Notes: generated by a model from the sequence alone, not told the origin. Positions 15,229 to 28,791 are shown, numbered from the stretch's first letter. The stretch is 64,000 nucleotides of DNA from Variovorax davisae (GCF_030316845.1 NZ_JASZYS010000005.1:124001-188000); one strand, 5' to 3'. Translations and numbers: made by a program.

Positions 15229-16458
15229 CTACGGGCGCCGGAACGCGAAGTCCAGTTCCGGCCGCAGGCCGCTGACGATGCGAGCGATCGACTTGCCGGC
15301 GCCGCAGGCGTGGACCCAGGTGCGCGTGCCGGGCGCGGTGTTCAGGAACAGGTTGGGCAGCCGGGTCTTGCCGATCATCGGCAGCCGGTTGGTGCTGACC
15401 GCGTGCATCGCGGTGTCGAAGCTGGCCCGGCTCGCGTCGGCCACGCCTGGCAGCAGCATCGCGGTGCGGCGCACGATCGCCTGGAAGCGGTCGGAGTCGG
15501 GTTCGGCCTCTTCGTCGAGCCCGGCCTTCACGACCGCCTGGACCCGCAGCTGATCGCCGGCCGGCGTTTCGATCCGCGTGATGCGCAGCTTGCCCTGGCG
15601 GTCGCGCAGCGCGAGGCGGGGCGCCCGGGCGGCATCGAGGATCGGCATCGTGACGATGTATTCGCGCACGAAGCGCAGCGGCATGTCGATGCCGAGGTCT
15701 TCCGCGTGCGGCACGCTGGCGGCGCCCAGCGCCAGCACGTAGGCCTGGCCGCGCAAGATGGTGGACCGGCCGGCACCATCGAGCAATTCGACATGGTCGA
15801 TGCGGCCGTCCTGCTCCCTGAGCCCGACCACCGTGTGCCGCGTCATGAAGCGCACGCCGGCGGCACGGCACAGGAAGACCAGGCTGGCAGCGAACTGGGC
15901 CGGGTCGCGCGCCGGATCCTCCGGCGCGTAGGTCGCCCCGACCAGCTTGCTGCGCATCGCCGCCAGCGCCGGTTCCAGGCCGATCGCCTCGTCGACCGAC
16001 AGCAGCCGCTCCTCGCAGCCCAGCCCCGACCAGTGCGTGGCATTCGCCATCCGGGCGCGGAAGGCCTCGGGGTCGGTGAACAGGTTCATGAGGCCGGCAG
16101 CGCGCGCGCCCTGCGGCACGCCGGTTTCGTCGCGCAGGGCGCGCGCGCTCTTGCGGCTGTAGGCGGCCAGCCGCACCAGGTGGTCGAGCGGATCGCGCTT
16201 CGGCGGTGTGCCGACGGCGCGGTCGATCAGCCGGGCGAAGCCGCGGCGGAGGCCGCTGCGCAGCGTCGAGACCTTCTTGCCGTGCCGCTTCGACGGCGCG
16301 CCCGCAGTCGCCGTGCGGGGGCTGGCGGCGACGACGCCGCGCGCCTTGGCCGCCGGCGTCGCATGCCGATCCACCACGGTCACTTCGTGGCCCAGCTGTT
16401 GCAGGTAATAGGCCGAGGTCACGCCGAGCAAGCCGGCGCCAAGTACAACCACGCGCAT
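15229..16458 (-). CDS. Divergent DadA-like FAD oxidoreductase under glycine riboswitch
   Basis: 409-residue paralogue of the neighbouring DadA. The FAD-binding start is nearly identical (MRVVVLGAGLLGVTSAYYLQQLGHEVTVVDRHATPAA), and the C-terminus keeps W-x-HACGAGKSIARIVSGLRPELDFAF. In between, the family motifs are lost. ETSFANGGQIS is replaced by an Ala/Lys/Arg-rich stretch, YPAKGYS becomes RFVREYI, the GLRP-x-TP segment becomes AMHAVSTN, and GHGTLGW becomes APGTRTW. FAD binding is likely retained, but the substrate site is rebuilt or decaying. It has its own glycine riboswitch, so it arose with its control region. Start chosen at 16458, matching DadA; an in-frame ATG 24 bases upstream is less likely. 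Confidence 0.82.
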   Translation of the reverse strand: MRVVVLGAGLLGVTSAYYLQQLGHEVTVVDRHATPAAKARGVVAASPRTATAGAPSKRHGKKVSTLRSGLRRGFARLIDRAVGTPPKRDPLDHLVRLAAYSRKSARALRDETGVPQGARAAGLMNLFTDPEAFRARMANATHWSGLGCEERLLSVDEAIGLEPALAAMRSKLVGATYAPEDPARDPAQFAASLVFLCRAAGVRFMTRHTVVGLREQDGRIDHVELLDGAGRSTILRGQAYVLALGAASVPHAEDLGIDMPLRFVREYIVTMPILDAARAPRLALRDRQGKLRITRIETPAGDQLRVQAVVKAGLDEEAEPDSDRFQAIVRRTAMLLPGVADASRASFDTAMHAVSTNRLPMIGKTRLPNLFLNTAPGTRTWVHACGAGKSIARIVSGLRPELDFAFRRP

Positions 16459-16540
16459 GTCCGAATCCTTGTGGGAGGGCATGAACGGCGGGCGTTAGCG
16501 CTTACTGTGGGAAGCGGCAAGACCCGGGGTTCAGACTGCC

Positions 16541-16746
16541 GCTCCCCCTGTCTCTGTTACCTGAGAGTTTCACCACGCTGCGACCGGCAACGGGTTTGCT
16601 CCTTCGGTGCACCACATGGCGTGGTGACTCTCCAGTCGGCGATTGATCACGAATAAGGCAGTGCCTGAACCGCAGCGGGGGCGGTTCACCTGAGCGTTCA
16701 TGGGAGATTGCGCCATCGGTGGGACGGATGCGTCCGCTTTTCTGCT
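16541..16746 (-). promoter_or_regulatory. Second tandem glycine riboswitch
   Basis: Minus-strand aptamer I spans about 16745 to 16688 (AAGCGGACGC ... CCACCGATGGCGCAA ... ACGCTCAGGT). Aptamer II spans about 16634 to 16555 (GGAGAGTCACCACG ... GCACCGAAGGAGCAA ... CTCTCAGGTAAC). Aptamer II is canonical. Aptamer I has CCGATGG where CCGAAGG is expected. The leader continues with ACAGGGGGAGCGGCA, nearly the same as the first riboswitch, and an AGCGGCA/TGCCGCT stem that could be the expression platform before the start at 16458. It occupies most of the 325-bp gap between the flavoenzyme and the HTH regulator. Confidence 0.87.
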
Positions 16747-16752
16747 GGCCGA

Positions 16753-16758
16753 ATCTTA
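16753..16758 (-). promoter_or_regulatory. Possible -10 box of second riboswitch transcript
   Basis: TAAGAT on the minus strand (4 of 6 to TATAAT) lies a few bases before the first riboswitch aptamer and would start transcription near 16746. The -35 region is weak, so this is tentative. Confidence 0.3.
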
Positions 16759-16783
16759 CAGAAGAAACCGGTTTCTGTGTTTT

Positions 16784-17518
16784 TCAGGCCCGACGCAGGC
16801 GGGTGAACAGTTCGAACTCCCAGTTGCGCATGCCCAGCAGCAGGGTGTAGCCCTCGCGCTCCTTGGGCGAGAGTTTCTGGTCGGTCTGGTGCTGCTGGGC
16901 GAAGTCCTGCGCCACCCGCTGCAGCCGATCGAGGAAGGCCGGCGCCAGCGACTTGCTGATCGACCCGTGCACCAGCAGCAGCCCTTCGGCCGGGCCGTCG
17001 AAGCCGCCGCGGTAGTAGTCGAGCACCACGTTCTCGCGGAAGAAGTCCATCACCGGCCCGTGCGGACGCCAGCGAAAGGTCTTGGCGAGCTTGAGCCGGT
17101 AGCGGTTCAGCGGCCGCAACTCGATGATCCCGATGCGGTCCAGCTGGGCCAGATGGCCGATGCACTCGGCCTCGGTGATCCGGTAGGCGCCGACGATCTG
17201 CTCCAGCGTCCACTGGCTCAGCACGCAGATCGCCAGCAGCAGCAGTTTCTTGTCCTTGACCACCGCCTTTTCCTGCTCGAGCGTGAGCTCCTTGAGCAGC
17301 GGCTGGGCGTCCGCCACCCGGCGCGCCAGTTCGGCGAAGTCGATCTTCAGGGCCCGGCAGATGGCGTCGACCCGCGTCAGCGGCATGTCGCCCTTGGCCA
17401 GCATCCGCTTGACGCTGGACTCGGCCATGTCCAGCGACTTGGCCAGGTCGGCATAGGTCATGTGGGCGGACTTGAGCTCGTTCTTGAGGGCGTTGACCAG
17501 GTCGACAGTGGTACTCAT
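16784..17518 (-). CDS. XRE-type HTH transcriptional regulator with winged-helix-like middle
   Basis: 244 residues. Residues about 5-65 form an HTH_XRE-like domain: LVNALKNELKSAHMTYADLAKSLDMAESSVKRMLAKGDMPLTRVDAICRALKI. A hydrophobic segment with LLLLAICVLSQWTLEQIVGAYRITEAECIGHLAQLDRIGIIEL looks like a second, winged-helix-type DNA-binding or dimer module. The C-terminus (GLLLVHGSISKSLAPAFLDRLQRVAQDF) is helical. No ligand domain is recognised. It is divergent from the membrane protein gene at 17643. Confidence 0.78.
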   Translation of the reverse strand: MSTTVDLVNALKNELKSAHMTYADLAKSLDMAESSVKRMLAKGDMPLTRVDAICRALKIDFAELARRVADAQPLLKELTLEQEKAVVKDKKLLLLAICVLSQWTLEQIVGAYRITEAECIGHLAQLDRIGIIELRPLNRYRLKLAKTFRWRPHGPVMDFFRENVVLDYYRGGFDGPAEGLLLVHGSISKSLAPAFLDRLQRVAQDFAQQHQTDQKLSPKEREGYTLLLGMRNWEFELFTRLRRA

Positions 17519-17642
17519 GGGCTGAGGAAGTATTGCGGATTGATACCCGAAGTGGTGAAAAAGTGCTCCGTATCGATTCTCGATGCCGTCCGGTGGGTTG
17601 ACAACCTAGATTCCGCTCCACGCGCACCTCTTGGAGCCTGCC

Positions 17643-18512
17643 ATGTCCCTGCCGTCCCTGCCCTTGCTGACCCGTCGTGAACACTCCCTGCTGGCGCTGG
17701 CCGTGCTGCTGGTCAGCGCCGCGGTGCTCGGGCCCTCGGTCGCGGCCCCGGCGCCGGGCGGCGCGCCCTTCGCCGATGGCCAGTCCTGGCGCGCGCTGCC
17801 GAACGCCATGGACGTGCTGAGCAACCTGCCGTTCGCCGTGCTGGGGATCTGGGGCCTGCGCTGGCTGCACTGGCTGGACCGCGCCCAGGAGCGCTTGCAG
17901 GACGCCGCGCCGCTGCCCCAGGCGCTCGCGCTGCCGCCCTTCAATGCGCTCGACTGCGCCTGGATGTTCTTCGCCGGCCTGATCCTGACGGCGCTCGGCT
18001 CGGCCTTCTACCACCTGCAGCCCGACGACCTGCGGCTGGCCGCCGACCGCGCCGGCATGGCGGTGGCCTTCGCGGGCCTGGTCGGCTTCGCGGTCTGCGA
18101 ACGGGTCAGCGCCCGCGCCGGCTGGCCGGCCGCCTGGTTCACGCTCGCGGGCGGGCTGCTGGCGGCGGCGGTCTGCCACCAGGCCGGCAACGCCTTGCCG
18201 TGGGCCGTGGTGCAGTTCGGCGGCATGGCCCTGGTGCTGGCGCTGTCGCTGTCGCGCCCCGTGGCCGGCGCCATCGGCCTCAAGCTCGGCTGGGTGGTGT
18301 TCCTCTATGCCCTGGCCAAGCTGTTCGAACTCGCCGACCAGCCGATCTTCGAGGCCACGCGGCACCTGGTGTCGGGCCACAGCCTGAAGCACCTGACGGC
18401 GGCCCTGGTGGCGCTGCCGGTGCTGCAGGCGTTGCAGGCGATGGGCCGGCGCACGCTGCGGCACAATCCGCACGCCGCTCGCCTGAGCACGCGGTCCGCC
18501 GCCTCCACCTGA
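17643..18512 (+). CDS. CREST/alkaline-ceramidase-like membrane protein
   Basis: 289-residue polytopic protein with about seven hydrophobic segments. Three spaced signatures match the CREST superfamily of membrane metal hydrolases: GSAFYHLQPDD (about 123-133), LAADRAGMAVAF (Asp) and SGHSLKHLTAALVAL near the C-terminus (HxxxH). In eukaryotic ceramidases the Ser, Asp and three His residues bind zinc. A bacterial substrate is unknown. The next gene, encoding an acyltransferase fusion, starts 3 bp downstream, which suggests a lipid-related operon. The function is inferred from motifs only. Confidence 0.68.
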   Translation: MSLPSLPLLTRREHSLLALAVLLVSAAVLGPSVAAPAPGGAPFADGQSWRALPNAMDVLSNLPFAVLGIWGLRWLHWLDRAQERLQDAAPLPQALALPPFNALDCAWMFFAGLILTALGSAFYHLQPDDLRLAADRAGMAVAFAGLVGFAVCERVSARAGWPAAWFTLAGGLLAAAVCHQAGNALPWAVVQFGGMALVLALSLSRPVAGAIGLKLGWVVFLYALAKLFELADQPIFEATRHLVSGHSLKHLTAALVALPVLQALQAMGRRTLRHNPHAARLSTRSAAST

Positions 18513-18515
18513 AAC

Positions 18516-20456
18516 ATGACGCCCACCACCGAAGCTGCCTCCCTGCCCGAAGGCCATGCCAACCAGTTCACGCTGTTGGGGCAACGGCGCTTCGCACCCT
18601 TCTTCTGGACCCAGTTCGCCGGCGCCGCCAACGACAACCTGTTCAAGTTCGCCTTCACGGTGATGGTGACCTACCAGCTGCAGCTGGCCTGGATGCCCCC
18701 GGCGATGGCCGGGCTGGCGATCGGCGCGCTGTTCATCCTGCCTTTCCTGCTGTTTTCCGCCACCGCGGGACAGCTCACCGACAAGCATGACAAGACGAAG
18801 ATGATCCGCTTCGTCAAGAACCTCGAGATCGCCATCATGGCGATCGCGGCCTGGGGCTTCCTGCGGGCCGACGCCGTGGTGCTGCTCGGCTGCGTGTTCC
18901 TGATGGGGCTGCACTCGACCCTGTTCGGCCCGGTCAAGTTCGCCTACCTGCCGCAGGTATTGGCGCCGCGCGAGCTGACCGGCGGCAACGGCATGGTCGA
19001 GATGGGCACCTTCGTCGCCATCCTGCTCGGCCAGGTGGCCGGCGGGCTGCTGGTGGCCCTGCCGCAGGTCGGCCATGCGACGGTGGCGGTGGCCTGCCTG
19101 CTGCTGGCGCTGGCCGGCCGCGCGGTGGCGCAGGCGATCCCGCCGGCGCCGGCCACCGACCCCGGCCTGGCGATCAACTGGAACCCGGTCAGCGAGACCT
19201 GGCGCAACCTGAAGCTGGCCCACGGCAACCGGGTGGTGTTCCGTTCGCTGCTGGGCATCTCGTGGATGTGGTTCTTCGGCGCGGTCTTCCTGGCCCAGTT
19301 CCCGAGCTTCGCCAAGGAAGTGCTGCACGGCGACGAGCAGGTGGCCTCGCTGCTGCTGGTGGTGTTCTCGGTCGGCATCGGCGTCGGCTCGCTGCTGTGC
19401 GAGACGCTCAGCCGCCGCCAGGTCGAGATCGGCCTGGTGCCGCTCGGCGCGATCGGCATGAGCGTGTTCGCCATCGACCTGTACTTCGCCTCGCGCGGGC
19501 TGCCGGCCGCGGCGCAGATGGGGCTGGACGCCTTCACGGCCCAGCCGGCGCATTGGCGCGTGATGGCCGACCTGGGCCTGCTGTCGCTGTTCGCCGGGCT
19601 CTACAGCGTGCCGATGTACGCGCTGATCCAGATGCGCAGCCAGCCCACCCACCGGGCCCGCATCATCGCGGCGAACAACATCCTTAACGCCCTCTTCATG
19701 ATCGCCAGCTCGGTCATCGCCGGGGCGCTGCTCAAGGCCGGCTTCACGATCCCGCAGATCTTCCTGTTCACCGGCATCGCCAACGCGGTGGTCGCCTTCT
19801 ACATCTTCATGCTGGTGCCCGAGTACCTGCTGCGCTTCGTGGCCTGGGTGCTGTCGCGCTTTGTCTACCGCTTCGACATCCGGGGCCAGGAGCACATTCC
19901 GGAGGAGGGCGCCGCGGTGCTGGTCTGCAACCACGTCAGCTTCATCGACGCGGTGCTGCTGATGGCCGCCAGCCCGCGCCCGATCCGCTTCATCATGGAC
20001 CACCGGATCTTCCGCGTGCCGCTGCTCGGCTGGCTGTTCCGGCTCGCCAAGGCGATCCCGATCGCGCCCCAGAAGGAAGACCCGGCGGCCTACGAGCAGG
20101 CCTTCGCCGACGCCGTGCAGGTGCTGCGCGAGGGCGACCTGCTGGCGATCTTTCCGGAGGGCGCGATCACGCGCGACGGCAGCCTGCAGCCCTTCAAGGG
20201 CGGCGTGATGAAGATCCTCGAGGCCGCGCGCGCCGAAGGCCTGGAGCCGCCGGTGGTCCCGATGGCGCTGACCAATCTCTGGGGCTCCTACTTCAGCCGG
20301 ATCGAGCAGCGCGACGGCCAGCAGGTGGCGATGGTGCGGCCGTTCCGGCGCGGCCTCTTCAGCCGCGTGGGGCTGCGCGTCGGCAGCGCGATGCCCCGCG
20401 CCGAGGTGCAACCCGAATCCCTTCAGCGGCGCGTCAGCGTGCTTCTCGGCACCTGA
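18516..20456 (+). CDS. MFS (LplT-like) transporter fused to PlsC acyltransferase
   Basis: 646 residues. The first about 420 are a major facilitator with 11-12 membrane segments and LplT-like features (FFWTQFAGAANDNLFKFAF, TAGQLTDKHDKTK between TM2 and TM3). The C-terminal about 210 form a 1-acyl-glycerophosphate acyltransferase domain: VLVCNHVSFIDAVLL (the NHxxxxD catalytic motif), IFPEGAITRDG and VPMALTNLW. This is the lysophospholipid flip-and-reacylate arrangement of LplT plus the acyltransferase half of Aas, but without the AMP-binding ligase domain. Expected role: recycling of lysophospholipids at the inner membrane. Confidence 0.88.
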   Translation: MTPTTEAASLPEGHANQFTLLGQRRFAPFFWTQFAGAANDNLFKFAFTVMVTYQLQLAWMPPAMAGLAIGALFILPFLLFSATAGQLTDKHDKTKMIRFVKNLEIAIMAIAAWGFLRADAVVLLGCVFLMGLHSTLFGPVKFAYLPQVLAPRELTGGNGMVEMGTFVAILLGQVAGGLLVALPQVGHATVAVACLLLALAGRAVAQAIPPAPATDPGLAINWNPVSETWRNLKLAHGNRVVFRSLLGISWMWFFGAVFLAQFPSFAKEVLHGDEQVASLLLVVFSVGIGVGSLLCETLSRRQVEIGLVPLGAIGMSVFAIDLYFASRGLPAAAQMGLDAFTAQPAHWRVMADLGLLSLFAGLYSVPMYALIQMRSQPTHRARIIAANNILNALFMIASSVIAGALLKAGFTIPQIFLFTGIANAVVAFYIFMLVPEYLLRFVAWVLSRFVYRFDIRGQEHIPEEGAAVLVCNHVSFIDAVLLMAASPRPIRFIMDHRIFRVPLLGWLFRLAKAIPIAPQKEDPAAYEQAFADAVQVLREGDLLAIFPEGAITRDGSLQPFKGGVMKILEAARAEGLEPPVVPMALTNLWGSYFSRIEQRDGQQVAMVRPFRRGLFSRVGLRVGSAMPRAEVQPESLQRRVSVLLGT

Positions 20457-20466
20457 CGCCCCGCCG

Positions 20467-21120
20467 ATGCCCCATCTGCACCAACTCCTGCACGCGATCA
20501 CCTGGTTCGGTGACAGCGGCTTCCTGCTGCCGGCCTCGCTCTGGATCGGCGTGTGGCTCGGCATTCGCAGCCCCACCCGGCCGCTGGCGCTGCTCTGGAT
20601 CCTGCTGTTCGGCATCGGCGGTAGCGTGATCGCCGCCTCGAAGATCGCCTTCCTCGGCTGGGGCATCGGCAGCGCCCGGCTCAATTTCACCGGCTTCAGC
20701 GGCCACACGGCGATCGCCGCCAGCGTCTGGCCGGTGGCCTGCTGGCTGGCGGTCTCGCGCTGGGGGCACCGCACGCGGGTCGCAGCGGCCGTCCTCGGCT
20801 GGCTGTTCGCCGCCTTCATCGGCATCACCCGGCTGGCGCTCGACGCCCATTCGTGGTCGGAGGTGGTGGCCGGCTACGCGCTCGGCATGGCCGTCAGCGC
20901 CACCTTCCTCTGGTGGCAGCACCGCCTGCCGCACCCGCGCGTGAGCTGGGTGCTGGTGCTGCTGAGCCTGGCGACCCCGGTGTTCTTCCTGCAGCCCGGC
21001 ACGCCGGCGCCGACCCAGAGCCTGCTCGAGAGGATCGCGGTGCGGCTGGCGGGGATCGAGCGGCCCTTCACGCGCGCCGATCTGCTGGCCGGCCGCCGGA
21101 CACCGCTTGGTATCGAATAG
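20467..21120 (+). CDS. PAP2-family membrane phosphatase
   Basis: 217 residues with five to six hydrophobic segments. The PAP2 motifs are FTGFSGHTAIAA (motif 2, SGH) and RLALDAHSWSEVVAGYALG (motif 3, with SxxE and the second His at DAHS). Motif 1 (KxxxxxRP) is poorly preserved: KIAFLGWGIGSARLNF. That raises some doubt about activity. Substrates are likely lipid phosphates such as phosphatidate or undecaprenyl diphosphate. It is 10 bp downstream of the MFS-acyltransferase fusion, which supports a phospholipid operon. Confidence 0.8.
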   Translation: MPHLHQLLHAITWFGDSGFLLPASLWIGVWLGIRSPTRPLALLWILLFGIGGSVIAASKIAFLGWGIGSARLNFTGFSGHTAIAASVWPVACWLAVSRWGHRTRVAAAVLGWLFAAFIGITRLALDAHSWSEVVAGYALGMAVSATFLWWQHRLPHPRVSWVLVLLSLATPVFFLQPGTPAPTQSLLERIAVRLAGIERPFTRADLLAGRRTPLGIE

Positions 21121-21226
21121 CGATACCGGGGGCGCAGGGTATCGCCACCGCCGAAGGAATGGGCCCGGGGTGTCCGGTGGCCGGACCATGATCCGCCCAC
21201 TTTCAACAGTGGACGAGAAGAATCCC

Positions 21227-21310
21227 ATGAAGCTGTACCTGCTGACATTCCTGCTGGCCACCTGCGCCGCCTGCACCCACCTCATCGCGCCGGGCGGGAG
21301 CCCGTGGTGA
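21227..21310 (+). CDS. Very small exported/lipoprotein-like peptide
   Basis: A possible 27-residue protein, MKLYLLTFLLATCAACTHLIAPGGSPW, with a hydrophobic leader and Cys residues that resemble but do not perfectly match a lipobox. A purine-rich GACGAGAAG lies upstream of the ATG. Its TGA overlaps the GTG start of the next reading frame (GTGA). Small entericidin-like lipoproteins have this size. Too short to assign with confidence. Confidence 0.35.
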   Translation: MKLYLLTFLLATCAACTHLIAPGGSPW

Positions 21311-21624
21311 GCCGGCAGATCACCAATTTCGGCCCCTACGAGCGGGAGTACCGGGCGCGTGTGCCGCGCTCCCAGCACCTGCTGAGGCTGGCGCTGCAGG
21401 CCGGCGCGACGGCCGCCGCCGTGACCGCGGCCGGCGTCTTCGTGTTCCCGATGGAGCGCCAGCCGGAGCCGGCCGTCGTCCAGGGTCAGCCGGCCCGGAT
21501 CAACCCCCCGTCAACAGAGGAAGATTGCTATGAGCAAGGCACTGCGCCTGTCCGAAAAGTGGTTTCGCCGCGGCCTGTGGGTGGTGGCGATTGTGTTCGC
21601 CAGCTTCCTGGTCGGGCTCGGTAG
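21307..21624 (+). CDS. Hypothetical membrane-anchored protein, possibly frameshifted at the end
   Basis: GTG-start frame of about 105 residues (VSRQITNFGPYEREYRARVPRSQHLL then a membrane segment LALQAGATAAAVTAAGVFVF). Codon choice is strongly GC3-biased, as in real genes here, up to about 21510, then deteriorates. The written frame overlaps the next gene by 95 bp. A -1 shift at the six-C run 21504-21509 would end it with TGA at 21531-21533, exactly overlapping the ATG of the zinc-ribbon gene. GGGAG lies upstream of the start. No family recognised. Confidence 0.4.
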   Translation: MSRQITNFGPYEREYRARVPRSQHLLRLALQAGATAAAVTAAGVFVFPMERQPEPAVVQGQPARINPPSTEEDCYEQGTAPVRKVVSPRPVGGGDCVRQLPGRAR

Positions 21625-22618
21625 CACGATCGTCGGCGACCTGCCCCGGGTCGAGCACCGGATCGAGCTCGACGATTTCATCGACCGTGCGGCGGCCGAC
21701 CCGCTGCGCACCACGGTGCGCGATGCCGAGCGCAGCGAGCAGCAGGCCGGGCGCGAGCGCGAGCAGGCGGAGCTCAAGCTGGTCACGGCCCAGCAGGCCA
21801 GCCGGGCGGCGCGCGAGACCTTCGGCAACTGGCTCGCCACCCGCCGCGCCACCGCGCTGCCCGACCAGGACCCCGAGCTGATCGCCCGCACCCGGGCGCT
21901 CGATGCCTTGAAGGCGAGGGAGGACGAGGCCGAGCGCGCCGTGGTGGCGCAGCGGCAGATCGCGCTCGACGCCCGGCAGTCGCGCCAGCGCGCCCAGCAG
22001 CAGCTGGCGCTGCTCGAGGAGGAAGCCCGCAAGCGGCTCGAGGCCGAGAACCGCAAGGTCGAGTTGCGGGTGTTCCTGTACCGGCTGGCGCTCACGCTGC
22101 CGCTGCTGGCGGTCGCCGGCTGGCTCTTCGCGAAAAAGCGCAAGAGCACCTGGTGGCCCTTCGTCTGGGGCTTCATCTATTTCGCGCTGTTCGCCTTCTT
22201 CGTCGAACTCGTGCCTTATCTGCCGAGCTACGGCGGCTACGTGCGCTATGCGGTGGGCATCGTGGTGACGGTCCTGGTCGGGCGCTACGCCATCCTGGCG
22301 CTCAACCGCTACCTGGCACGCCAGAAGCTGGCCGAGGCCCAGCCCGAGACCGTGCGCCGCAACGAGCTGAGCTACGACACCGCGCTGGCGCGGCTGGCCA
22401 AGAGCGTGTGCCCGGGCTGCGAGCGCCCGGTCGACCTCAAGAACACCGAGATCGACTTCTGCCCGCACTGCGGCATCGGCCTGTTCGACCATTGCGGCGC
22501 CTGCGATGCGCGCAAGAGCGCCTTCGCCAAGTTCTGCCACGCCTGCGGCACGGCGGCGGCGCCGGAGGCCACGGCACAGCCGGGGCCGCTTCAGGTCCAG
22601 CCGGCATCCACCACGTAG
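21530..22618 (+). CDS. Membrane protein with coiled coil and C-terminal double zinc ribbon
   Basis: 362 residues. TM1 is near the N-terminus (LWVVAIVFASFLVGLGS). A long Arg/Glu/Gln-rich coiled coil follows (about 60-175). Then come three hydrophobic segments (about 180-260). Two Cys pairs complete a zinc ribbon: CPGCERP ... FCPHCGIGLFDHCGACDARK ... FCHACG. The coiled coil probably lies in the periplasm and the zinc ribbon in the cytoplasm. The specific function is unknown. AGAGGAAG is a clear ribosome-binding site for this ATG. The 3' end overlaps the convergent SDR gene by 28 bp. Confidence 0.78.
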   Translation: MSKALRLSEKWFRRGLWVVAIVFASFLVGLGSTIVGDLPRVEHRIELDDFIDRAAADPLRTTVRDAERSEQQAGREREQAELKLVTAQQASRAARETFGNWLATRRATALPDQDPELIARTRALDALKAREDEAERAVVAQRQIALDARQSRQRAQQQLALLEEEARKRLEAENRKVELRVFLYRLALTLPLLAVAGWLFAKKRKSTWWPFVWGFIYFALFAFFVELVPYLPSYGGYVRYAVGIVVTVLVGRYAILALNRYLARQKLAEAQPETVRRNELSYDTALARLAKSVCPGCERPVDLKNTEIDFCPHCGIGLFDHCGACDARKSAFAKFCHACGTAAAPEATAQPGPLQVQPASTT

Positions 22619-23370
22619 TCCTGGGCGCTGCACATCTTCGAATCGTCGGCGGCCAGGAACAGCGCCATGGCGGCGATGTCCTCGGCCATCACGCGCCCGG
22701 GCAGGCATTGGGCGGCATCGATCTCGGCATGCGACTCGGGCTTGACCCACAGTCGCAGCTGCCGCTCGGTCATGACCCAGCCCGGCACGATCGTGTTGAC
22801 GCGGATGTTGGCCTTGCCCAGGTCGCGCGCCAGCGAGCGCGTGAGTCCGCGGGCGGCCGACTTGCAGGCCTGGTAGACCGGATAGCCGGCGCCCTTGATC
22901 ATCCAGCTGACCGAGCCGAAGTTGATGATCGACCCGCCGCCGAGTGCGCGCATGTCGTCGGCCACCGCCTGGGCGGCGAAGAACTGGTGCTTGAAGTTGA
23001 TCGCCACCAGGCGGTCGAAATCCTCGCTCGTGACGTCGGCCATCTGGTGCCGGCGGTCGTTGGCGGCGTTGTTGAGCAGCACCTGGATCGGGCCTAAGCG
23101 CGCGCGCACGGCGCCGATGGCGGCCGCCAGCGCGGCCACGTCGGTGACGTCGCATTCGAGGAACAGCGGCGCGTTGCCGTCGCCGAGCTGCTGCGCCAGC
23201 GCCGTGCCGGCGGCGACGTCGAGGTCGCAGAAGCCGACCCGGGCGCCCTGCGCGTGGAAGGCGCGCACCAGGCCCTCGCCGATGCCGGAGGCGCCGCCGG
23301 AAATGAAGACGGTGCGTCCCGCCAGCGAGGGGTAGATGGCCGAAGGGGCCGCGGAGGTCGAAGTGGTCAT
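22591..23370 (-). CDS. SDR-family sugar dehydrogenase
   Basis: 259-residue short-chain dehydrogenase. The cofactor motif is FISGGASGIGEG (about 20-31) followed by CDLD, which favours NAD. The active site is Ser in NFGSVSW with YQACK (YxxxK). The ending (IVPGWVMTERQLRLW ... QCLPGRVMAEDIAAMALFLAADDSKMCSAQDYVVDAGW) closely resembles aldose 1-dehydrogenases that oxidise D-xylose, L-arabinose or D-galactose to lactones. The divergent neighbour is an aldose 1-epimerase (start 23459), which supplies the correct anomer. Together they suggest oxidative sugar metabolism (inference). Confidence 0.87.
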   Translation of the reverse strand: MTTSTSAAPSAIYPSLAGRTVFISGGASGIGEGLVRAFHAQGARVGFCDLDVAAGTALAQQLGDGNAPLFLECDVTDVAALAAAIGAVRARLGPIQVLLNNAANDRRHQMADVTSEDFDRLVAINFKHQFFAAQAVADDMRALGGGSIINFGSVSWMIKGAGYPVYQACKSAARGLTRSLARDLGKANIRVNTIVPGWVMTERQLRLWVKPESHAEIDAAQCLPGRVMAEDIAAMALFLAADDSKMCSAQDYVVDAGWT

Positions 23371-23458
23371 GGGCGGATTCTGGCCTCCCGGGGAGTCGCT
23401 CGCCACCCGTGTCAACGAGAATGGCCGGCGTCCGCAACGCTTGACGAGGTGCCTTCGA

Positions 23459-28791
<5,333 letters not shown>

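Noticed and set aside
16759..16783. AGAAACCGGTTTCT palindrome after the HTH regulator as its terminator
   Set aside because: On the regulator's strand it has no U-run; the T-rich tail is on the other strand, where no gene ends. Left unassigned.
16698..20828. 1376-codon minus-strand open frame opposite the lipid operon
   Set aside because: Its His/Arg/Gln-rich composition is typical of antisense reading of GC3-rich genes. The plus-strand proteins here are recognisable families.
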